This document shows positions 31,872-41,134 of a DNA stretch of 64,000 bases, in pieces. The position numbers and the translations under genes were made by a program. Position 1 is the first letter of the stretch. The number at the start of each line of letters is the position of its first letter. The notes beneath the pieces are model-generated. The model saw only the letters and a program-made list of their open reading frames with translations, was not told the DNA's origin and did not search any database. The stretch covers positions 457,348 through 521,347 of the forward strand of contig NZ_FQYO01000004.1 of NCBI RefSeq assembly GCF_900141735.1, given 5' to 3'. The DNA is from Wenxinia saemankumensis. GTDB lineage: Bacteria; Pseudomonadota; Alphaproteobacteria; Rhodobacterales; Rhodobacteraceae.

Positions 31872-33110
31872 GTGAAACTCACCACGAAGATGCTTGGTGC
31901 GACGGCCATCGTGGCCGCTTCCGCCACGGCCGCGAACGCGGTCGAGATGGAGGTGATGCACTGGTGGACGTCCGGCGGCGAAGCCGCGGCAGTCGCCCAG
32001 TTCGCCGAGGCGCTGAACAACAACACCGACAACACCTGGCTCGACGGCGCGATCGCCGGCGGCGGCGACGTGGCCCGCCCGGTCATGGTGTCGCGGATCA
32101 TCGGTGGCGATCCGCCGGCCGCCTTCCAGTTCAACCACGGCCGCCAGGCCGAGGAGCTGGTCGAGGCCGGCCTGCTGCTCGATCTCACCGACGTGGCCGA
32201 GGAGCAGAACTGGGCCGAGATCATCAATCCGCCGTCCCTGCTCGAGGCCTGCACCTATGACGGCCGCGTCTACTGCGCCCCCGTCAACATCCACTCCTGG
32301 CAGTGGATGTGGCTGTCGAACGCCGCGTTCGAGACGGCCGGCGTCGAGGTTCCGCAGAGCTGGACCGAGTTCGTCGAGACCGTGCCCGCGCTGGAAGAGG
32401 CCGGGATCACCCCGCTCGCCATGGGCGGTCAGGCGTGGCAGCAGAACGGCTCGTTCGGCGTGATGGCGATCGCGCTGGCCGGCGAGGAAGCCTGGCTCGC
32501 GGTGAACCGCGACAAGGACGCCGAGGTCGCCCGCGGCCCCGAATATGCCCGCGTGTTCGAGGCCTTCGGCGCCGCCCGCGACTATTCGGCCGGCCTGCAG
32601 GTCCAGGACTGGAACCAGGCCACCAACGCGGTGATCGAGGACACGGCCGCGGCGCAGATCATGGGCGACTGGGCGCAGGGCGAGTTCGCTCTGGCCGGTG
32701 AGGTCGCGGGCGAGGATTATTCCTGCCTGCCGGGTCTCGGCGAGGTCGCGGTGCTCGACACCGGCGGCGACGCGTTCTTCTTCCCGGTGACCGGCGATCC
32801 GGAAATGGAAGCCGCCCAGAAGGAACTGGCCGCGCTGCTGCTCTCTCCGGAAGTGCAGGTTGCGTTCAACTCCGCCAAGGGCTCGCTCCCGATCCGCGGC
32901 GATGTCGACCTGACCACGGTCAACGAGTGCACGCAGAAGGGTCTCGACCTGCTGGCGGCCGGCCAGACGCTGCCCTCGGGCAACGAGCTGCTGTCGCCCG
33001 ACACGATCACCCAGCTCAACGACCTGATGACCCAGTTCTGGAACGACACCAGCATGACCCCCGCGGACGTGCAGGAGCAGTACGCCCAGATCATCGAGAG
33101 CGCGAGCTGA
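31872..33110 (+). CDS. Sugar ABC transporter substrate-binding protein (CUT1 type)
   Basis: A 412-residue periplasmic binding protein from a GTG at 31872 with GGGAGG upstream. Signal peptide about 1-23 (ATAIVAASATAANAVE). The mature start VEMEVMHWWTSGGEAAAVAQF and the segments YCAPVNIHSWQWMWLSN and AAQIMGDWAQGEFAL are typical of glucose/mannose-type CUT1 binding proteins. First gene of the importer operon. A strong stem-loop follows, likely making this mRNA segment more stable than the permease part. Confidence 0.93.
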   Translation: MKLTTKMLGATAIVAASATAANAVEMEVMHWWTSGGEAAAVAQFAEALNNNTDNTWLDGAIAGGGDVARPVMVSRIIGGDPPAAFQFNHGRQAEELVEAGLLLDLTDVAEEQNWAEIINPPSLLEACTYDGRVYCAPVNIHSWQWMWLSNAAFETAGVEVPQSWTEFVETVPALEEAGITPLAMGGQAWQQNGSFGVMAIALAGEEAWLAVNRDKDAEVARGPEYARVFEAFGAARDYSAGLQVQDWNQATNAVIEDTAAAQIMGDWAQGEFALAGEVAGEDYSCLPGLGEVAVLDTGGDAFFFPVTGDPEMEAAQKELAALLLSPEVQVAFNSAKGSLPIRGDVDLTTVNECTQKGLDLLAAGQTLPSGNELLSPDTITQLNDLMTQFWNDTSMTPADVQEQYAQIIESAS

Positions 33111-33137
33111 TCGCCCTCACGGGGTTCTGAAGACAAC

Positions 33138-33165
33138 GGACGGGCCCCCTCGGCGGGGCCCGTCC
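33138..33165 (+). promoter_or_regulatory. Stem-loop between binding-protein and permease genes
   Basis: GGACGGGCCCC / GGGGCCCGTCC, an 11-bp perfect stem with a 6-nt loop, 28 bp after the binding-protein stop codon and without a T-run. Structures at this position commonly protect the upstream mRNA and reduce read-through, giving more binding protein than permease. Confidence 0.65.
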
Positions 33166-33237
33166 TGTCCGTCGCAGGCGGTGCGTACCGCTGCGTCAAC
33201 CGGCCCGGGAGGGGCCGTTTTCCGAGAGGGAGGGGAC

Positions 33238-34182
33238 ATGGCGATCGCCGATACCACCGCAACGGACGACCGCGTGGCCGACCGGCCCGCGAGCGCGAAG
33301 AAGCCGATGCGGCTCTTCCGCAACCTCATGCCCAAGCTGGCGCTGACGCCGATGGCGCTGACCGCCGTCGTCGTGTTCCTCGGCGGGACGATCTGGACCG
33401 TGGTCTACTCGTTCACCTCCTCGGGCCTGCTGCCGCGCCTCGACTGGGTCGGGCTGGAGCAGTACGACCGGCTCTGGTCCACGACCAAGTGGATCGTCTC
33501 GATCCAGAACCTCGCCCTCTACGGCTTTCTCAGCCTCATCTTCACGCTGGTGATCGGCTTCACCCTCGCCGCGATGCTGGACCGCAAGATCCGGGGCGAG
33601 GCGGTGTTCCGCACCATCTTCCTCTACCCGTTCGCGCTGTCCTTCATCGTGACGGGCCTTGTCTGGCAGTGGATCCTGAACCCCGATTACGGCGTGCAGG
33701 GCGTGGTCCGCTCGCTCGGCTGGGAAAGCTTCACCTTCAACCCGCTGAACAACCCCGACATCGTCATGTACGGCCTGCTGATCGCCGGCCTCTGGCAGGG
33801 CACGGGCCTCATCATGTGCATCATGCTGGCCGGCCTGCGCGGCATCGACGAGGACATCTGGAAGGCGACGCGCGTCGACGGGATCGGCACGGTCAAGACC
33901 TACGTGCAGGTCATCATCCCGATGATGCGCCCGGTCTTCGTCACCTCGGTCGTGCTGATCGCGTCCGGCATCATCAAGCTCTACGATCTCGTCGTGGCGC
34001 AGACCTCGGGCGGGCCGGGCATCAGCTCGGAAGTGCCGGCGAAATACGTGATGACCGCCATGTTCGGCGGCCAGAACCTGGGCCAGGGCTTCGCGGCGTC
34101 CTCGATGATGCTGCTGGGCGTGGTCATCATCCTCGTCCCATGGGCGTTCCTCGAATTCGGCGGGAGGAAGAAGCGTGTCTGA
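33238..34182 (+). CDS. Sugar ABC transporter permease 1
   Basis: A 314-residue inner-membrane permease with six hydrophobic helices and the EAA loop IWKATRVDGIGTVKTYVQVIIPMMRP that contacts the ATPase. N-terminal cytoplasmic tail of about 35 residues. ATG at 33238 with GGGAGGGGA upstream. It overlaps the second permease gene by 8 bases. Belongs to the MalF-like subunits of CUT1 importers. Confidence 0.93.
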   Translation: MAIADTTATDDRVADRPASAKKPMRLFRNLMPKLALTPMALTAVVVFLGGTIWTVVYSFTSSGLLPRLDWVGLEQYDRLWSTTKWIVSIQNLALYGFLSLIFTLVIGFTLAAMLDRKIRGEAVFRTIFLYPFALSFIVTGLVWQWILNPDYGVQGVVRSLGWESFTFNPLNNPDIVMYGLLIAGLWQGTGLIMCIMLAGLRGIDEDIWKATRVDGIGTVKTYVQVIIPMMRPVFVTSVVLIASGIIKLYDLVVAQTSGGPGISSEVPAKYVMTAMFGGQNLGQGFAASSMMLLGVVIILVPWAFLEFGGRKKRV

Positions 34183-35137
34183 CATCGGTATGCTCAACAC
34201 GGTCAAGGCGGCCGAGGACCCGGTCCGGCGCCGTCTCGACAGCGGACCGCGGGGCGCGCGCCCGAAAAGGGCCCTCAGCCGCGGCAACATCATCCTCTAC
34301 GGGACGCTCCTCGTCGTCTCGCTCTACTACCTGCTGCCGCTCTACGTGATGATCGTCACGTCGCTGAAGGGCATGCCCGAGATCCGGGCCGGCAACGTCT
34401 TCGCCCCGCCGATGGAGATCACCTTCCAGCCCTGGGTAAAGGCCTGGGCCGAGGCCTGCACGGGCGTGAACTGCGAGGGCCTGTCCCGGGGCTTCTGGAA
34501 CTCCGTCCGGATCCTGATCCCCTCGGTGATCCTGTCGATCACGATCGCCTGCATCTCGGGCTACACGCTGTCGAAGTGGAAGTTCAAAGGCTCGGACCTG
34601 TTCTTCACGATCCTGATCGTGGGGGCGTTCATCCCCTACCAGGTGATGCTCTACCCGATCGTCATCATGCTGCGCGAGGTGGGCAACACGCTGGGCGTCC
34701 AGCTCTTCGGCTCGCTGACCGGTCTCGTCCTCGTCCATTCCGTCTTCGGCATGCCGATCCTGACGCTGCTGTTCCGCAACTACTTCGCGTCGATCCCGGA
34801 CGAGCTGTTCAAGGCCGCGCGGGTCGACGGGGCGGGCTTCTGGGGCATCCTGTTCCGGATCATGCTGCCGATGTCGCTGCCGATCCTGGTGGTCGCGATG
34901 ATCCTGCAGGTGACGGGCATCTGGAACGACTTCCTCTTCGGGGTCGTCTACACGCGGGCCGACAGCTACCCGATGACGGTGCAGCTCAACAACATCGTCA
35001 ACTCGGTGCAGGGCATCAAGGAATACAACGTCAACATGGCGGCGACGCTGCTGACGGGCCTGGTGCCGCTGTTCATCTACTTCGTATCGGGCAAGCTCTT
35101 CGTGCGCGGCATCGCCGCCGGCGCGGTGAAGGGCTGA
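34175..35137 (+). CDS. Sugar ABC transporter permease 2
   Basis: A 320-residue MalG-like permease starting with GTG inside the first permease gene. Six hydrophobic helices, the typical early YYLLPLYVMIVTSLKG segment and the EAA loop ELFKAARVDGAGFWGILFRIMLPMSLP. Forms the heterodimeric channel with permease 1. Followed by two hairpins before the ATPase gene. Confidence 0.93.
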   Translation: MSDIGMLNTVKAAEDPVRRRLDSGPRGARPKRALSRGNIILYGTLLVVSLYYLLPLYVMIVTSLKGMPEIRAGNVFAPPMEITFQPWVKAWAEACTGVNCEGLSRGFWNSVRILIPSVILSITIACISGYTLSKWKFKGSDLFFTILIVGAFIPYQVMLYPIVIMLREVGNTLGVQLFGSLTGLVLVHSVFGMPILTLLFRNYFASIPDELFKAARVDGAGFWGILFRIMLPMSLPILVVAMILQVTGIWNDFLFGVVYTRADSYPMTVQLNNIVNSVQGIKEYNVNMAATLLTGLVPLFIYFVSGKLFVRGIAAGAVKG

Positions 35138-35145
35138 CGGGAGGC

Positions 35146-35203
35146 GGGGCGCCCCCGGCGGGCGCCCCATCGGCACAAGATCAAGGGCGGCCCGAAGGCC
35201 GCC
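35146..35203 (+). promoter_or_regulatory. Two hairpins between permease and ATPase genes
   Basis: GGGGCGCCC / GGGCGCCCC (35146-35168, 5-nt loop) and GGCGGCC-CGAA-GGCCGCC (35186-35103 region, at 35186-35203). Neither has a T-run. They probably adjust stability or read-through inside the operon. Confidence 0.5.
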
Positions 35204-35225
35204 ACCCCGGGAGGGACAAGGAACA

Positions 35226-36311
35226 ATGGCAGAGCAACATTCCGTCGAGATCCGGCATCTCGACCTCGATTTCGGCGCGGTGAAGGTGCTGCAGGACCTG
35301 AACCTCGACATCCACGAGGGCGAGTTCCTGGTGCTTCTCGGCTCGTCCGGCTGCGGCAAGTCCACCCTGCTGAACTGCATCGCGGGCCTGCTGGAGCCGA
35401 CGGACGGACAGATCTTCATCAAGGGCCGGAACGTGACCTGGGCCGAGCCGTCGGACCGCGGCATCGGCATGGTGTTCCAGTCCTACGCGCTCTATCCCCA
35501 GATGACGGTGCGCGGGAACCTGAGCTTCGGCCTCAAGAACGCCAAGGTGCCCAAGGCTGAGATCGAGAAGCGCGTGAACCGCGCGGCCGAGATCCTGCAG
35601 ATCCAGCCGCTGCTCGACCGCAAGCCGGGCGCCCTGTCGGGCGGCCAGCGCCAGCGCGTCGCGATCGGCCGGGCCCTGGTCCGCGACGTGGACGTGTTCC
35701 TGTTCGACGAGCCGCTCTCGAACCTCGACGCCAAGCTGCGCGCCGACCTGCGGGTGGAGCTCAAGCGCCTGCACCAGCAGCTCGAGAACACGATGATCTA
35801 CGTCACCCACGACCAGGTGGAGGCGATGACGCTGGCCGACCGGATCGCGATCATGAAGGGCGGGCAGATCATGCAGCTCTCGACCCCCGACGAGATCTAC
35901 AACCGCCCGCGCAACAAGTACGTCGCCGACTTCATCGGCTCGCCCTCGATGAACTTCCTCGACGGCCACCTGGAGAACCACGTCTTCAAGCGCGGCGACC
36001 TGGTCATGCCGATGACCGGCTACGAGTTCGCCGCGCCCAAGGTGGCGGACCGCAAGGCCACGATCGGCATCCGGCCCGAGCACGTCATCACCGGCGAGCT
36101 GGTGCAGGGCGCGCCGGTCAAGTCCGAGATCCTCGTGGACGTGGTCGAGCCGATGGGTTCGGACACGCTGGTCTGGGGCAACATGGGCGACCGGCCCTTC
36201 CGCCTGCGGATGGACGGCAACGCCCGCGTGAAGCCCGGCGAGAGGCTGCCGATCGGCATCGACCCCTCCCGGGCCTCCCTCTTCGACGCATCGGACGAGA
36301 CACGACTTTGA
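35226..36311 (+). CDS. Sugar ABC transporter ATP-binding protein (UgpC/MsmX-like)
   Basis: A 361-residue ATPase: Walker A GSSGCGKST (39-47), Q-loop VFQSYALYPQMTV, signature LSGGQRQRVAIGRAL, Walker B VFLFDEPLSNLD and H-loop YVTHDQ. The C-terminal regulatory (TOBE) domain has IGIRPEHV, typical for CUT1 importers. It overlaps the GH2 gene by 4 bases (TTGA), linking uptake directly to hydrolysis. Confidence 0.95.
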   Translation: MAEQHSVEIRHLDLDFGAVKVLQDLNLDIHEGEFLVLLGSSGCGKSTLLNCIAGLLEPTDGQIFIKGRNVTWAEPSDRGIGMVFQSYALYPQMTVRGNLSFGLKNAKVPKAEIEKRVNRAAEILQIQPLLDRKPGALSGGQRQRVAIGRALVRDVDVFLFDEPLSNLDAKLRADLRVELKRLHQQLENTMIYVTHDQVEAMTLADRIAIMKGGQIMQLSTPDEIYNRPRNKYVADFIGSPSMNFLDGHLENHVFKRGDLVMPMTGYEFAAPKVADRKATIGIRPEHVITGELVQGAPVKSEILVDVVEPMGSDTLVWGNMGDRPFRLRMDGNARVKPGERLPIGIDPSRASLFDASDETRL

Positions 36312-38728
36312 CCTATATCGAACGCCCCGGGACGGTCGACCTGACCGGCACCTGGGCCCTGACGGACGTGGGCGGCGAGCACGCCTGCGACATCTCGCTG
36401 CCGGGCGAGGACGGGATCACCGCCCTCGTCCGCGCCGGGCACCTGCCCGAGCCCTATCGGGGCCGCAACGAATACGAGTGCCGCTGGGTCTGCGAGCGCG
36501 ACTGGATCGCGACCCGTCGCTTTACCCATGACGGGTCGGACGTCGATCTCGTCCTGTCCGAGGTCGACACGATCGCCGAAGTGCGGATCGACGGCCGGCC
36601 GGTGGGCGAGATGCGCAACGCCTTTGCCGCGCACCGCATCCCGCTCGGGCCGCTGGAGGCCGGAGAGCACGAGATCGCCATCCGCTTCCGCTCGCCGGTC
36701 GAGGCCGGGCGCGAGGTGGCGGAGGGGCTGCCCTTCCCGGTGCCGCAGACCAAGAACTGCCCGATTCCCTTCGGCAACCTGATCCGCAAGCCGCATTGCG
36801 ATTACGGCTGGGACTGGAACATCGCGCTCGCCACGTTCGGGGTCTACGGGCGCGTCGCGCTGGAGCCCGCGGGGACGCCGCGCATCGACACGATCCGCGT
36901 CTGGCAGCAGCACCGCGACGGCGCGGTCGCCGTGACGGTCGCGGTCGGCGCCGCCCATGCGGAGGGCGAGAGCGTCGAGATCGCGCTCTGCGGCTCGACC
37001 GCCGAGGGGGTGGTCGTCGACGGCCGCGCCGAGGCGCGCCTCATCGTCGAGGCGCCGGACCTGTGGTGGCCGGCCGGGCAGGGGGCGCAGCCGCTCCACG
37101 ACCTGACCGTCACCGTGCGCGGGGTGACCGCGACCCGCCGTATCGGCCTGCGCAGCGTCGAGCTGGTCTCGGCCCCCGACGCGGCGGGCCGCAGCTTCGG
37201 CTTCCGCGTGAACGGGCGCGACGTCTTCGCCAAGGGCGCGAACTGGATCCCCGCCGATGCGCTGGCGGGCCGGATCACGCGGGACGGCGTGCGCGACCTG
37301 CTGCAATCGGCCGTAGACGCGAACATGAACATGATCCGGGTCTGGGGCGGCGGGCGCTACGAGCCGGACTGGTTCTACGACCTCTGCGACGAGCTCGGGC
37401 TGATGGTCTGGCAGGATCTGATGTTCGCGTGCTCGCTCTACCCCTCCACCCCTGATTTCCTGTCGCAGGTGGCAGACGAGGTGGCGGAGCAGGTCGCGCG
37501 GATCCAGCACCATGCCTGCCTCGCGCTCTGGTGCGGGGACAACGAGCTGGTCGGCGCGCTGACCTGGTACGACGAGAGCCGGGCCGACCGGGACCGCTAC
37601 CTCGTCAGCTACGACCGGCTGAACCACACGATCGAGCAGGCCCTGACAGAGGCCGATCCGCGCGCGAACTGGTGGCCCTCGTCGCCGTCCCCGGGGCCGA
37701 TGTCCTTCGGCGACGCCTGGCACGACGACAGCTCGGGCGACATGCATTTCTGGTCCGTCTGGCACGAGAACCGGGATTTCGAGCATTACCACGACGTGCA
37801 GCCGCGCTTCTGCAGCGAGTTCGGCTTCCAGTCCTATCCGTCGATGGAGGTCATCCGCACCTTCGCCGGCCCCGAGGACTGGAACATCGGCGCCCCCGTC
37901 TTCGAGAGCCACCAGAAGAACGAGGGCGGGAACGAGCGGATCGCGGCGACGATGTTCCGCTATTTCCGCTGGCCCGAGAGGTTCGAGGATTTCGTCTGGC
38001 TGAGCCAGGTCCAGCAGGCGATGGCGATCAAGACCGCCGTCACCTCGTGGCGCGCGCTGCGGCCGCATTGCATGGGCACGCTCTACTGGCAGCTGAACGA
38101 CACCTGGCCCGTCTGTTCGTGGTCCTCGCTCGATCATGGCGGCGTGTGGAAGGTGCTGCACCACCACGCCCGGCATTTCTACGCGCCGAAGACCGTCATC
38201 GCGAAGCCGAAGGACGGTCAGGTGCAGCTCGTCGCGGTCAACGACGATCCCGACGCGGCGGAGTTCTCGGTCACTGCCTGGGCCCTGTCGCTGGACGGAT
38301 CGATCCGCGAGATCGCGACCGGGCGGGCGGAAGTCGGCGGCGACGCCAGCGTGCTGGCCGAAATCGACCGCTCCGCGCTGAAGGAGGGCGAAGTGCTGTC
38401 CTTCGGCTGGACGGCCGGCGCTGCCAAGGGGGGCGACATCTACGCCCCCCGCCCGTGGAAGACCTACGACCTGCCGGACCCGAAGGCCCGGATGGAGGTC
38501 GAGGAGACGGACGGCACCTTCACCCTCGCCCTCACGGCCGAGGCGATGGCCTTCTACCTCACGGCCGAGGCCGACGTGCCGGGCCGGTGGAGCGACAACG
38601 CCATCCATCTCGGCCCCGGCCACACGGCCCGGCTGACCTTCACCCCGCGCGATCCGGGCGCCCGCCCGGACTTCACGCTGCGGCACCTGCATTCGGCCAC
38701 CATGGCCGGACGACGTCACGACACCTGA
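36308..38728 (+). CDS. Glycoside hydrolase family 2, beta-mannosidase-like
   Basis: An 806-residue retaining glycosidase read from a TTG coupled to the ATPase gene. N-terminal sugar-binding/jelly-roll domain (about 1-185, with PQTKNCPIPFGNLIRKPHCDYGWDWN, a beta-mannosidase hallmark), Ig-like domain (~190-290), and TIM barrel with acid/base E413 in WCGDNE and nucleophile E504 in FCSEFGFQSYPS; C-terminal beta domains follow. No signal peptide, so the substrate is cleaved in the cytoplasm after import. Beta-mannosides are the likely substrates; the exact oligosaccharide is not fixed. Confidence 0.9.
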   Translation: MTYIERPGTVDLTGTWALTDVGGEHACDISLPGEDGITALVRAGHLPEPYRGRNEYECRWVCERDWIATRRFTHDGSDVDLVLSEVDTIAEVRIDGRPVGEMRNAFAAHRIPLGPLEAGEHEIAIRFRSPVEAGREVAEGLPFPVPQTKNCPIPFGNLIRKPHCDYGWDWNIALATFGVYGRVALEPAGTPRIDTIRVWQQHRDGAVAVTVAVGAAHAEGESVEIALCGSTAEGVVVDGRAEARLIVEAPDLWWPAGQGAQPLHDLTVTVRGVTATRRIGLRSVELVSAPDAAGRSFGFRVNGRDVFAKGANWIPADALAGRITRDGVRDLLQSAVDANMNMIRVWGGGRYEPDWFYDLCDELGLMVWQDLMFACSLYPSTPDFLSQVADEVAEQVARIQHHACLALWCGDNELVGALTWYDESRADRDRYLVSYDRLNHTIEQALTEADPRANWWPSSPSPGPMSFGDAWHDDSSGDMHFWSVWHENRDFEHYHDVQPRFCSEFGFQSYPSMEVIRTFAGPEDWNIGAPVFESHQKNEGGNERIAATMFRYFRWPERFEDFVWLSQVQQAMAIKTAVTSWRALRPHCMGTLYWQLNDTWPVCSWSSLDHGGVWKVLHHHARHFYAPKTVIAKPKDGQVQLVAVNDDPDAAEFSVTAWALSLDGSIREIATGRAEVGGDASVLAEIDRSALKEGEVLSFGWTAGAAKGGDIYAPRPWKTYDLPDPKARMEVEETDGTFTLALTAEAMAFYLTAEADVPGRWSDNAIHLGPGHTARLTFTPRDPGARPDFTLRHLHSATMAGRRHDT

Positions 38729-38743
38729 AAGGAGTCCCCCCCG

Positions 38744-39481
38744 ATGCCAACCATCGCATACCAGCTTTATTGCTCGCGGAACTGGCCGCTCGAGGACACG
38801 CTCAAGATGCTCAAGGCCGCGGGCTATTCCGCCGTCGAGGGCTACGGCGCGCTCTTCGCCAATCCCGGCGAGCTGGTCGACCTGCTGAAGGCCAACGACA
38901 TGGCGATGCCGTCCGGGCATTTCGGCCTCGACATGGTCGAGGGCGACCCGGACCAGACGATCAAGCTTGCGAAGGATTGCGGCGTGAAGAAGGTCTTCGT
39001 GCCGTTCCTGATGCCCGACCAGCGCCCGGACGACCGCGAGGGCTGGGAAGCCTTCGCCAAGCGGCTCGCCGAGGCGGGCAAGCCGATCCGTGACGCGGGC
39101 CTCGCCTATGGATGGCACAACCACGATTTCGAACTGGCCGATCTGGGCGGGATCACACCGCTCGATCTGATCGCCGAGGCCGGCGTGGATCTCGAGCTCG
39201 ACCTCGGCTGGGTCAAGCGCGGCGGACAGAGCCCGGTGGCCTGGATCGACAAGTATGCCAGCCGCATCAGCGCCGTTCACGTCAAGGACATCGCCCCCGA
39301 GGGCGAGGCGACGGACGAGGGCGGCTGGGCCGATGTGGGTCACGGCACGATGGACTGGGGCAGCATCAAGCCCGTCCTCGATGCCGCCGGCATCACCCAT
39401 TACGTGCTGGAGCACGACAACCCGAACGATCACGAACGCTTCGCGACGCGCTCGCTGGCGACCGTCAAAGGCTGGAACTGA
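38744..39481 (+). CDS. Sugar phosphate isomerase/epimerase family protein (second copy type)
   Basis: A 245-residue TIM barrel, shorter than its counterpart at 29599. Motifs: SAVEGYGALFANPGELVDLL, MPSGHFGLDMVEGD, YGWHNHDFELADLGG, VDLELDLGWVKRGGQSP, ISAVHVKDIAPEGE and YVLEHDNPNDHERF, giving the usual metal-binding Glu/Asp/His set. GAAAGGAG ribosome site. It lies 15 bp after the glycosidase gene and 5 bp before an oxidoreductase gene. Confidence 0.9.
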   Translation: MPTIAYQLYCSRNWPLEDTLKMLKAAGYSAVEGYGALFANPGELVDLLKANDMAMPSGHFGLDMVEGDPDQTIKLAKDCGVKKVFVPFLMPDQRPDDREGWEAFAKRLAEAGKPIRDAGLAYGWHNHDFELADLGGITPLDLIAEAGVDLELDLGWVKRGGQSPVAWIDKYASRISAVHVKDIAPEGEATDEGGWADVGHGTMDWGSIKPVLDAAGITHYVLEHDNPNDHERFATRSLATVKGWN

Positions 39482-39486
39482 ACATC

Positions 39487-40644
39487 ATGAGCAAGATCGG
39501 CGTCGGCATCATCGGATGCGGCAACATCTCCGTCAGCTATCTGGGCCTCGCCCCCTCGTTCCGCGCGCTGGAGATCCGCGCGGTGGCCGACATCAACATG
39601 GCGGCCGCGCAAAAGCGGGCCGACAAGTACGGCGTTCGCGCGATGAGCGTCGATGACCTCCTCGCCGCGGAGGACATCGACGTGGTGGTGAACCTCACCA
39701 TCCCGGATGCGCATTACCAAGTGTCGAAGCGCATTCTCGAGGCGGGCAAGCACGTCTATTCCGAGAAGCCCTTCGTCCTGTCGCTCGAAGAGGGCGAGGA
39801 ACTGCGCCGCATCGCCACCGAGAAGAACCTGCGCGTCGGCTCCGCCCCCGACACCTGGCTCGGCGGGTCGCACCAGCTCGCCCGCGCCCTGATCGACGAG
39901 GGCAAGATCGGCAAGGTCGTCGGCGGCTCGGCCCACGTGATGAACCACGGGATGGAGCACTGGCACCCGAACCCGGACTTCTTCTACAAGCCTGGCGCCG
40001 GCCCCGTCCTCGACCTCGGCCCCTACTACATCAGCGATCTCGTCCAGCTGATCGGCCCGGTGAAGCGGGTGCAGGGCATCGCGAACACGACCATCGAGAA
40101 GCGCATCATCGGCAACGGCCCCCGCCTCGGCGAGGAGCTGGAGGTGACGACGCCGACCAACGTCCACGCGATCCTGGAATTCGCGCAGGGCGCGGTCGTC
40201 ACGCTGTCCGCCAGCTGGGACGTCTGGGCCCACGGCCACGATCCGATCGAGATCTACGGCGAGGACGGCTCGCTCTTCGTGCCCGACCCGAACTTCTTCG
40301 GCGACGATGTCGAGTTCCAGGGCCCCGGCACCAAGCGCGACAAGGTCGAGCGGCGCGACCACCCGTTCGGCGTCGCCAACCAGATCCACCGGATCGAGGA
40401 GCGGGCGCTGGCGAACTACCGATGCGCGGGTCTTGCCGACATGGCCCAGGCGATCGAGGAAGGCCGCGAGCATCGCTGCAATCTCGATTTCGCGCTGCAC
40501 GTGGTCGAGGTGATGACCAAGATCCTCGAAGCGGGCGAAAGCCGCCAGGTGATCGAGATGACGACGACCTGCGAGCGCCCGGCGGCGCTGTCGCCCGAAG
40601 AGGCGCAGGACCTGCTGGTCCCGGTCGAGCCGCCGGAGAAGTGA
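39487..40644 (+). CDS. Gfo/Idh/MocA-family oxidoreductase (second pair)
   Basis: A 385-residue NAD(P)-dependent dehydrogenase: Rossmann start KIGVGIIGCGNISVSYLGLAP, lysine motif YSEKPFVLS (EKP), and VLDLGPYYISDLVQLIGPV in place of the usual DxGxH element (Tyr at the His position), which may alter the catalysed step. Last gene of the rightward glycoside operon. With the preceding isomerase it could oxidise and rearrange the released sugar or a 3-keto intermediate. Confidence 0.9.
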   Translation: MSKIGVGIIGCGNISVSYLGLAPSFRALEIRAVADINMAAAQKRADKYGVRAMSVDDLLAAEDIDVVVNLTIPDAHYQVSKRILEAGKHVYSEKPFVLSLEEGEELRRIATEKNLRVGSAPDTWLGGSHQLARALIDEGKIGKVVGGSAHVMNHGMEHWHPNPDFFYKPGAGPVLDLGPYYISDLVQLIGPVKRVQGIANTTIEKRIIGNGPRLGEELEVTTPTNVHAILEFAQGAVVTLSASWDVWAHGHDPIEIYGEDGSLFVPDPNFFGDDVEFQGPGTKRDKVERRDHPFGVANQIHRIEERALANYRCAGLADMAQAIEEGREHRCNLDFALHVVEVMTKILEAGESRQVIEMTTTCERPAALSPEEAQDLLVPVEPPEK

Positions 40645-40711
40645 CGAGTATCCTGTCGTGAGTGCGGACGGGGCGGGATCATTCCCGCCCCGTTCCGTTT
40701 CGGAAGGTCCG

Positions 40712-41134
40712 TCAGGCGGGCAGGCGCGTCGCGGCCTGCGGCGTCGCCATGCTGCCGAGCGGGATCCCCGGGCGCGCGTCGATGGGGCCGGTGCGGGGGC
40801 AGGCGGCGGCGACGTCGATCGCCCCGTTCTCGTCGAAATGGAAGCTCTCGGCCACGGGCGGCCCGCCCCGGTCGCGCCAGACGATCACGATCGTCTCGAA
40901 CCCCGTGAACACGTCCAGCACCTCGACCTCCTGATCAGGGTCGCGCTCGAGCGTGGCGCACCAATAGGCGGTCAGCGCCTGGATGCCGCGCACCTCGCCG
41001 TTTCCACAGATCGTTTCGGCTTGGGGCGAGCGGTAGACGATGTCGGGGCGGAAGTGGGCCATGAGGCGCGGCATGTCGTAGCTGTTCCATGCGGCCTGCC
41101 AATCGGCGACGAAAGACTTCGGATCCGGTGTCAT
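40712..41134 (-). CDS. SnoaL-like / NTF2-fold protein
   Basis: A 140-residue protein with the SnoaL-like pattern: FVADWQAAWNSYDMPRLMAHFRPDIVYRSP, GIQALTAYWCATLERDP, then paired beta strands with ESFHFDENGAID. Such proteins are often small cyclases, isomerases or ligand-binding proteins. The ATG at 41134 has AGGAGG 11 bp upstream. Convergent with the oxidoreductase gene. Function unknown. Confidence 0.72.
   Translation of the reverse strand: MTPDPKSFVADWQAAWNSYDMPRLMAHFRPDIVYRSPQAETICGNGEVRGIQALTAYWCATLERDPDQEVEVLDVFTGFETIVIVWRDRGGPPVAESFHFDENGAIDVAAACPRTGPIDARPGIPLGSMATPQAATRLPA

Noticed and set aside
36020..39433. Very long minus-strand frame (1137 codons) opposite the GH2 gene
   Set aside because: Spans several confident plus-strand genes and has no domain-like sequence.
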